A stretch of 40,770 nt of DNA, from NCBI GenBank assembly GCA_964403795.1, contig CAYOHP010000050.1, forward strand, positions 1 to 40,770. The letters run 5' to 3'. A program made the translations under genes and the position numbers. The notes under the pieces were generated by a model. The model worked only from the letters and a program-made list of their open reading frames with translations. It was not told where the DNA came from and made no database searches. Shown here in pieces: positions 24,214-31,000 of this stretch; position 1 is the stretch's first letter; every line of letters starts with the position of its first letter. The DNA is from CAYOHP01 sp964403795 [NCBI: uncultured bacterium]. Lineage in GTDB: Bacteria; Muiribacteriota; UBA6191; CAZXTJ01.

Positions 24214-25506
24214 ATGGCGCTGTACGAGCTTCCCCTTGGGATCCGGCGGGAGTTGCAGGCGATCCGCCGCGGCCTGGCCGATCCGGACCCGGTCCGGACG
24301 GCCCTGGATCTCGGGTGGGCGGAGTTCTCGGACCTCTGGATCGACCAGGGTGCCCGGCTCGAGGAGGGGATCGAGGCGGCCGGCCTGGGGGAGCGGATGG
24401 CCGATCTCCTGGCCGATGCCCACTGGGTCCGGGGCGAGGTGCTGGTCGCGGTCGACTTCCGTTCCCGGGGTCGGGAGGAGCTGCTCCGGGCCCTCGACCA
24501 CGTTCCCGGACATCCCCAGGCGTTGGCAAGCCTGGTCCGGCTCGAGACCGCCCATGGGCACCTGAGGGACGCCGCGCTCCACTACTTCCGGCTCGGGATG
24601 TCGGAGGCGGGAGCGATCGACCTCGAGATGCTCGGGGAAGACCTCAGGGAGGCCGTCGAGGACGACCTCGAAGTGCTGCTCTGGGACCGGATCGAGGCTT
24701 CCCGTAAGCGTCTCCGGGAGGACCCCACCGATCGCGAAGCCGCCCTGGAGCTGGCCGCCGATTTCCACTTCGAGCTCCTCGATCTGGACCAGGCGGAGCG
24801 GGTCCTGGACGAGCTCCTGCGACGCGGGTGCGAGGATCCGGAAGCGTGGCTCCTGGGTGCCGAGGTGGCCTTCGAGGCGGGTCGTCCCGAGATCGCCCTG
24901 ACCCGGGCCCGGCGCGGCCTGGCGTCCGATTCCGGGGAGTCCCGGAGCCGGTTCCTGGCGACCAACGTCCTGGCCAGCCTGGGGAGGGCCGGCGAGGCCA
25001 TGGACATGCTCCGGTCGGCACTGGCGATGGAGGGCGAGCCGATCCGGCTGACCGAACAGGATCTCTTCTTCCAGGCCCGACTGGCCGACGGACAGGACTA
25101 CCACTCGGCCTTCCTCGCCTTCCTGGAGCGCGGCACCGTCGATCCCGAAGGTCTGCCCTATCACCACGCGCCGGGGACGCCCGAGTCGTTCTTCGCCGAT
25201 CCCGTGGCGTCGCGTCGGGTCTACCACCAGATCCGCCGACTGGAGATCCGGGGACGGGACCCGGCTTGCCGGGGCGAGGTCGAGGCCGAGTTCGAGCGTC
25301 TGTCGGCCTTGGCACCCGAGTACACGCTGCTGCTCGATGCTTATGCGCGGTTCCTCCTCGCCTCGCCCCATCCGCCTGCCGATCGGGTTGCCAGGGCCCA
25401 CGGCATGGCCAGTCGAGCCGTGGGATCGGCGGAGCGTTCCGGGGAGTCGGAAGCCCGCTTCCGCGACACCCTCGAGGCCGCCGAGCGCTCGCTGGCCGGA
25501 GCCTGA
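24214..25506 (+). CDS. Cytoplasmic TPR-like protein of unknown function
   Basis: A 430-residue soluble protein without signal peptide or membrane helix, rich in Leu, Glu, Arg and Ala. Helix-pair repeats of the TPR type are visible in the middle (REALLELAADFHFELLDLDQAERVLDELL-like stretch near residues 180-210, then AWLLGAEVAFEAGRPEIALTRARRGL and ATNVLASLGRAGEAMDMLRSAL). The N-terminal 110 residues are helical and contain RSRGREELLRALDHVPGHPQALASL, itself TPR-like. No catalytic motif was found. ATG 24214 lies directly after an extended -10 and lacks a ribosome binding site, which suggests a leaderless message. A hairpin follows the stop codon, so the gene is probably transcribed alone. Confidence 0.78.
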   Translation: MALYELPLGIRRELQAIRRGLADPDPVRTALDLGWAEFSDLWIDQGARLEEGIEAAGLGERMADLLADAHWVRGEVLVAVDFRSRGREELLRALDHVPGHPQALASLVRLETAHGHLRDAALHYFRLGMSEAGAIDLEMLGEDLREAVEDDLEVLLWDRIEASRKRLREDPTDREAALELAADFHFELLDLDQAERVLDELLRRGCEDPEAWLLGAEVAFEAGRPEIALTRARRGLASDSGESRSRFLATNVLASLGRAGEAMDMLRSALAMEGEPIRLTEQDLFFQARLADGQDYHSAFLAFLERGTVDPEGLPYHHAPGTPESFFADPVASRRVYHQIRRLEIRGRDPACRGEVEAEFERLSALAPEYTLLLDAYARFLLASPHPPADRVARAHGMASRAVGSAERSGESEARFRDTLEAAERSLAGA

Positions 25507-25514
25507 TCCCCAGC

Positions 25515-25536
25515 CCGAAGGACAATTGACCTTCGG
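25515..25536 (+). terminator. Hairpin after the TPR gene
   Basis: CCGAAGG (25515-25521) and CCTTCGG (25530-25536) form a perfect 7-base stem with an 8-base loop (ACAATTGA), 9 bases after the TPR stop codon. The position fits a terminator. No T-tract follows. Confidence 0.4.
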
Positions 25537-25629
25537 CCCACCGGGGTTCCGGGCGCGGCCGGCTGGGACTTCGTGCCGACGCGGGGCTCCTCCATCCTTG
25601 GCCTCGGGATGTCGCGAAGGGAGATTGCC

Positions 25630-25863
25630 TTGAGTTTCGATCCGCGCCGCGCCCTGGCCTTGCTGGTGCTGGTGGTGGGACTGGCCACGACCGGTTGCAG
25701 TCAACGCTCCGAGCACCACGCCAGCCATGGGCATTACCACGACTACCGACACGGGTATTACAACCCGGTCGACGGGTACTTCCACGATGACCACTGGCAT
25801 CGGGGTTCCCACCATCGCCACAGCCGAGGCTGCGGCCATGCGGTGAGCTACCACTACTACTGA
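25630..25863 (+). CDS. Small His-rich lipoprotein
   Basis: A 77-residue protein. The N-terminus is a lipoprotein signal (RRALALLVLVVGLATTGC) with the lipidated Cys near residue 22. The mature part of about 55 residues holds 14 histidines plus many Tyr, Asp and Arg (for example HHASHGHYHDYRHGYY and HDDHWHRGSHHRHS) and one more Cys. It probably binds metal ions such as Zn, Cu or Ni at the cell envelope, as storage, buffer or chaperone; this is inferred from composition. The start TTG 25630 is chosen because GGGAG lies seven bases before it and the signal follows at once; ATG 25609 and GTG 25573 in the same frame have no ribosome binding site. It appears monocistronic, with a hairpin 72 bases after the stop. 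Confidence 0.72.
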   Translation: MSFDPRRALALLVLVVGLATTGCSQRSEHHASHGHYHDYRHGYYNPVDGYFHDDHWHRGSHHRHSRGCGHAVSYHYY

Positions 25864-25934
25864 TCCGGGGCCCATGGGTCGACCGGGGGAGCCCGCGCCT
25901 CCCGGCGTCCGCATCGGGATCAGGGGCGACGAAG

Positions 25935-25965
25935 CTGCGAGCCGGAGCATGGCGACGGCTCGCAG
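25935..25965 (+). terminator. Hairpin downstream of the His-rich lipoprotein gene
   Basis: CTGCGAGCC (25935-25943) and GGCTCGCAG (25957-25965) form a perfect 9-base stem with a 13-base loop in the 212-base gap before the sppA-like gene. It is likely the end of the lipoprotein transcript. TCTGATTCC follows, only weakly T-rich. Confidence 0.45.
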
Positions 25966-26023
25966 TCTGATTCCGGGGGACTCTCCCTGTTCTGGCCGCG
26001 GTCCCGGACCCCGTCCGGAACCG

Positions 26024-26032
26024 TGTTACGCT
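26024..26032 (+). promoter_or_regulatory. Extended -10 element before the sppA-like gene
   Basis: TGT plus TACGCT (hexamer 26027-26032) is a plausible extended -10. Transcription from about 26039 would give a leader of about 37 bases that includes GGAGGGAAGGCAGG ahead of ATG 26076. The match to consensus is modest, and no clear -35 is seen. Confidence 0.35.
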
Positions 26033-26075
26033 CGCAACCGGTCTCCGCCGGTCGGAGGGAAGGCAGGCGATCCCC

Positions 26076-27398
26076 ATGGACGAGTCGAATCCGGAGCCGC
26101 CGGATCGGCCGGCACCCCCCCAGGAGCCGCCGGCTCCTGCAACCCCACCCTCCGGGACCGCGGCCGCCTGGGCGTTCATCCCGGCGGCCGCTGACCCGCA
26201 GGCGGAATCCGATCCCGGGATCGCCAAGCTGGCGGTGACCTTCGGGCTCTGTCTGCTGACCGGGCTGTTCTCGCTGGTGCTCGGCCCCTACACGCCCAAG
26301 CAGGAGAAGGGCGACGGGGAGGTCGAGATCCTCGGTCGCGGTCCCTTCGACACCCGGCTCAAGCCCGATGGTGTGGCGCTGGTCCATGTCTACGGTGCGA
26401 TCGGCTTCGCCGACGAACACTACGGCCAGGAGTCGGGAGGGGACCGGACCGTCAAGACCCTCAGGCGGCTCCGCGAAGTCGACGCCGTGAAGGCCGTGGT
26501 GCTGCGGGTCAACAGCCCGGGGGGGACCGTGGCGGCCAGCCAGGAGATCGCCCGCGAGGTCGAGGAACTGAGGCGCTCCGGCCGCAAGGTCGTGGTCTCC
26601 ATGGCCGACATGGCGGCTTCGGGAGGGTTCTACATCTCGGCCCCTGCGGACTACGTGTACGCCAACGGCGGGACGTTGACCGGGTCTATCGGGGTGATCA
26701 CCCAGCTTCCCCGCTTCAAGGAGCTCGCGGACAAGGTGGGCGTCACCTACCGCAACATCACCTCGGGGCCCTTCAAGGACATGGGAAACCCCTTCCGGGA
26801 CCTGAGGGACGACGAACTCCGCCTCTTCGAGACGACCATCATGGAGGCCTACCTCCAATTCGTCGAGGTGGTCGCCCGGGGTCGGGGAAGGGTGCTCCTG
26901 GAACGGGCGTCCCGGCCGATCGACGAGTCGGGATGGAGGGAGCGCCTGGAAGCCATGCAGAAGGGCGAGGGAGCGTCCTCGTCCTCGCCTTCCACCGGCC
27001 CGGCCGAGTCGGTCCCGGCCACCCGGTCGACCTCGCCCCCGACGCCGGTGCGCGACGACTTCGACCTGGCGAAGGCCCGCCAGAGGGCCCTCCAGATCGC
27101 CGACGGCCGGATCTACATCGGGATCGAGGCGGTCCGCCTGGGACTCGTCGACGAGGTAGGAACCTTGCAGGATGCGCTCGACAAGGCCGGCCAGCTGGCC
27201 GGTCTGGGCAAGAACCCGACCATCCTCAAACCCAAGGGAGCCTCCGACTACACCCGGCTGATGCGCATGCTCGATGGTCGGATCGACGAGGGAGGCTGGT
27301 TGGCGTCGGTCCTCCAGTGGTTCGGGATCCGGGTCGGTTCCGGGTCCCGTCCCCTGCCTCCCATGCCGGTGGCCTACCTCTACTCGCCCGGGGGGTGA
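26076..27398 (+). CDS. sppA: Signal peptide peptidase SppA-like membrane protease (S49 family)
   Basis: A 440-residue S49-family protease that would cut residual signal peptides in the membrane. A Pro-rich cytoplasmic start (1-45) is followed by one membrane helix (50-70, LAVTFGLCLLTGLFSLVLG) and the protease domain. LRVNSPGGTVAASQEI and the nucleophile Ser182 in DMAASGGFYIS are clear; the general base is likely Lys234 in NITSGPFKDMG. GRIYIGIEAVRLGLVDEVG is the usual late block. Between the catalytic core and that block lies an extra stretch of about 65 residues, including a Ser/Pro/Thr-rich segment (about 298-326) that typical short SppA proteins lack. A good ribosome binding site precedes ATG 26076. 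The Yip1-like gene follows after 4 bases. Confidence 0.92.
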   Translation: MDESNPEPPDRPAPPQEPPAPATPPSGTAAAWAFIPAAADPQAESDPGIAKLAVTFGLCLLTGLFSLVLGPYTPKQEKGDGEVEILGRGPFDTRLKPDGVALVHVYGAIGFADEHYGQESGGDRTVKTLRRLREVDAVKAVVLRVNSPGGTVAASQEIAREVEELRRSGRKVVVSMADMAASGGFYISAPADYVYANGGTLTGSIGVITQLPRFKELADKVGVTYRNITSGPFKDMGNPFRDLRDDELRLFETTIMEAYLQFVEVVARGRGRVLLERASRPIDESGWRERLEAMQKGEGASSSSPSTGPAESVPATRSTSPPTPVRDDFDLAKARQRALQIADGRIYIGIEAVRLGLVDEVGTLQDALDKAGQLAGLGKNPTILKPKGASDYTRLMRMLDGRIDEGGWLASVLQWFGIRVGSGSRPLPPMPVAYLYSPGG

Positions 27399-27402
27399 GT
27401 CG

Positions 27403-28002
27403 ATGACCGCGACGACGCTCGAGATCCTGGCCCAGGCCCTGATCAGCCCGGCCGCGGCTTCCCGGCGGGCGCGCCGGGAACAGCCCCTGGTGGCGTTCGG
27501 AGCGGTCCTCCTGCTGGCCGTGGTCTCGGAGGCGCTCGCCTCGCTGTTGGTAGCTCGGGCCACCCACGGGGGATCCTCCGGCGTGGGCTTCCTGCTCTGG
27601 CTGTGTGCCGTGGACCTGACCGGGATCGGAGCCACGATCCTGGTGGGCGCCCTCTTCCTGCCGTTCGCGGCCGTCCACCTGGCCGGGGGCCGGGGCAGCC
27701 CCGGACCGCTCGTCTGGGCACTGGCTTTCTCGTGGTCGCCCTGGATGCTCTGGTCGGGACTCGGGCTGATCCTCCAGATGCTCCCCTGGGCCGCGGCCCT
27801 GTGGGCGATCGCCCACCTGGTGCTCGGGATCTGGATCCTGCTCCTCCAGGTCCGGGCCGTCGCCGAGGTGTACCGCTTGAGCATGCTGCGAGCGGTGTTC
27901 ACGCTGGCCGTCGGCTACGGGATGGCGGGGGTACTCCTGGTGGTGGCGAGCGGTCTCGGGTTCGTGGGCCTGGTGAACGCCATCGTGCTCTGGACGGCCT
28001 GA
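27403..28002 (+). CDS. Yip1-like integral membrane protein
   Basis: A 199-residue protein with five or six membrane helices (VAFGAVLLLAVVSEALASLLV, TGIGATILVGALFLPFAAVHL, WAAALWAIAHLVLGIWILLL, AVFTLAVGYGMAGVLLVVA and others). The N-terminal segment ILAQALISPAAASRRARREQ and the overall layout resemble the Yip1 domain family, whose bacterial members have no settled function. ATG 27403 lies 4 bases after the sppA stop with a purine-rich stretch (GGGGGGTGAG) as ribosome binding site, so it is coupled to the protease gene. It may help place or regulate the protease or the giant membrane protein that follows 36 bases later; this is inference from position only. Confidence 0.75.
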   Translation: MTATTLEILAQALISPAAASRRARREQPLVAFGAVLLLAVVSEALASLLVARATHGGSSGVGFLLWLCAVDLTGIGATILVGALFLPFAAVHLAGGRGSPGPLVWALAFSWSPWMLWSGLGLILQMLPWAAALWAIAHLVLGIWILLLQVRAVAEVYRLSMLRAVFTLAVGYGMAGVLLVVASGLGFVGLVNAIVLWTA

Positions 28003-28038
28003 CCGCCGGGTCGGCGGAGTCGTCGGAACGGAAGCGCC

Positions 28039-31000
28039 ATGGGTTGCGTGGGTAGGGTGCTGCGCCTGGCCTACGTGGGAGGGCTCCTCCTTGCGGTGGT
28101 CATCGCCATGGCCAGCCGCCATGGTTCCCCCTTCCTGGTCCTCGGGATCGGTGTGGCCATCTACTACGCGATCGACCGGATGGCGGAGCTGTTGTTCCCG
28201 CCTTCGGACTCGAGGGAGGCCGGCCAGGGGCGCGCAGTCCGACCCGAGGATCTGGCACGCCTCCGACGCTTGGGGACCATCCGGGATCGCATCTATCGGG
28301 CGGGATTGCGGGGAAGGATCGATCCCTACCGGGTGGAACACCTGGTCTCCCGCATCACCGAGACGGAGGCTCAGTTCTGGCGCCTCACCGCTCGCGAGGG
28401 GCAGGATCCGAGCCTCGGCGTCGACCGCGATCCCGAGGCGATCCGGTTCCTGGTGGAACGCTGGGGCAAGGAGGGCTTCGCCACCCAGGAGGAGTGCGAA
28501 CTCCTGGCCCCGGGTGCGGGCCAGGCTCCGATCACCCGGCTCCACCCGCGCACCGGGAGCGAGGCTCCCGCGGCGGTGCCGACCCCCCACCCGCCCCAGG
28601 GTCCGGAGTCGTCTCCTGCGACCGGGACCGCGGCCCCCGCGACCGATGCCGAAGCCTCCGGCGCGGCGCGACGGTTCCGGGTCCGCGGTCCGGAGGACTC
28701 GATCGTGGCCGAGATCGAGAGGCCGCCGGATGCCGGGCAGTCCGAAGCCCCGGCGCCCGCGGGCCGGGAGGTCCGCCGCGACGAATCCAGCGTCCTCTGG
28801 ATCCCCGATGCGCCCGATCACGCGGTCGGTACCGGTCCGGAAGGCGCCGCGCCGGGGATCGAAGGCGAGGTCGAGGCCTCGGCCGAGATCCTGTTCCTCT
28901 CGGAACGTCACACCCTGCCTGCAGTGGAACCGGAGCCGCCCCAGCCGTCTCTCTTCGACCTGATCAAGGCGAATTTCGTCGAGGAGGGCAACGTCCGATG
29001 GGCCGAGGCGCTCTTCGCCTTGTTCACCGTGCTGGCCTTCGTCACCGGGGTGGCGGTCCTCGGCTACACCTGGGGACGCTGGAATCCCTATCTGCGCTTC
29101 GGGGCGCTGGCCGCGGTGGCCGGCCTGTTCTCGCTGGGCGCCGGCAGGGTGGCGGCGCTGCGCGGTCTCCAGGAGACCGGCAGGACCCTGGGAATCGTGG
29201 CCTTCCTGGCAGCTCCCATCACCATGGGGGCCCTGCCGTTCCTGGTGGGCCCGGAGGCGTCGCTGGTGGCGTTCCTGGCCGCCCTCTCGGGAGCCTTCGC
29301 CTGGTTCCTCCTGATCCTCGAGGGCACCCGCGGTCTCTGCCTCGGGGCCGCTTCGCCCCGGTACCTGGAGGCGTACCTCGCCGGTGGCGTCCTGGCCGCG
29401 GTCGTGCCGCGCATCCTGGTGGGGTCGGAATTACGGGGGATCCTGGCGCTGGGGGTCGGGGCCGCCTGGCTCGCCTGGCTGGGGAGCCGGACCGGACCGG
29501 GCGATCGCTGGGCCGGGGACCGGCTGCTGCGCATGTTGATGCCGCTCCACCTGGTGGCGGTGGGGACGGCCGCGGCGGCTGCGGTGGCGCCCCTCGAGAC
29601 CGGGATGTGGTGCTTCTCGGCAGCCCTCGCCGGCTACCTCCTTTATGCCGCCGCGCTCGAAGAGGGGGCGGGAGGGCCCACCTTCCCTTCCCTCCCCATG
29701 GGCTTGCAGGCGGCGGCCTTCGGGGTCCTGGGATGCGCCATCCTGGTGTCGGCGGGAGCCGGCGGCTTCTGGGGTAATCGTTGGCTGGTGGAGACCCTGC
29801 TGGCGGCGTTCGCCACCAGCTGTCTCGGGGCGGTGCGTCGCGGCAGCGAGCGTCCTGCCTACCTCTCGGTCGTATTCTTGACCGGTGTCTCGGTCCTGGT
29901 GGCGGGGCCCGAGGTGGGGCGGCACTCGACCCTGATGCTCCTCCCCTTCGGGGCCGCGATCGCCGGTGCCGTGTTGCTCGGATCCAGGGTCCCCGGGGCG
30001 GCCCGCGCCTGGTCGCGCTCCGCCCACGTGCTGCTCGTCTGGGTGCTGGCCCAGGGCATCCGGGATCCCCGGGAAGGCCTGGTCTCGAGCGTCCTCCTGC
30101 TCTCGGGTTCGCTCCCGATGGCCCTCGCCCTCCGGGATCGGGTGGCGGCCGCGGCGGCCATCGGGTCGGCGGCGCTCGCCACCGGGTTCGCGATCCCGGT
30201 CGTCTGGTTGCTCCCGGCCCGGGATCTCGCAGGCCTGGTCCACCTGGGACCGGTGGGAGGCTGGATCGCGGCGGCACCGTTCCTGGCTCTCCTGGCTGCG
30301 GTCCTGGCGGGCCTCGACCGCGTCCTGGGCCCCGGTCTGGAGGCGCGGCTGGGGACGCCCCGCGGGATGGTCGAGGGGCGAGGTCTGCCGGCCTGGCTCC
30401 GCAGCACCGGACCGTTCTCGGCCTGGGTCTTGCCGCTGGCGCTCGCCAGCCTGCCCGGCCTGGTGCTGGCGTTGATGGCGGCCTTCTCCTGGGTGCCGAT
30501 CCACCCCGATCGGGTGCCTGGCGCGATCGGGATCCCGGGGCCGTTCTTCCAGGGGCTGGGAGCGATCCTCGCCACGCTTGCCTGCCTGGGATCCGGGTAC
30601 CGGGACCACCGGTTCGCCCGGTACCCGATCCCGGCCGGTCCGGTACTGGCCGGAGGTCACCTGGGGGCCGTGTTCCTCGGTCCCGGCGGCGCCGCGCTCG
30701 GTCTGGCCTTGGGGACCTGGTCGGTGGCGGAAGCCGCGGCCTGGGTGGGAGTCGATCGCCCCGGTGGAGATCCCCGGACCTCGCCCACCGATCCGCTCCC
30801 TCTGGTCGCCCTTGCCGGGAGCGGGCTCGGGTTCCTGCTCTTCGGCCTCCCCCTCTTCCTGGGAGGCGAAGGCGGACGGCTGGCGGCACTCGCCCTGATC
30901 GTCCTGGCGATCGCCCTGACCCGCCTGGGACGGAGCTTTCCCTTCGCCTGGCACCTGCATCTGGCCCCCGGCCTGGGGCTCCTGGCGGTCTACGCAGGCT

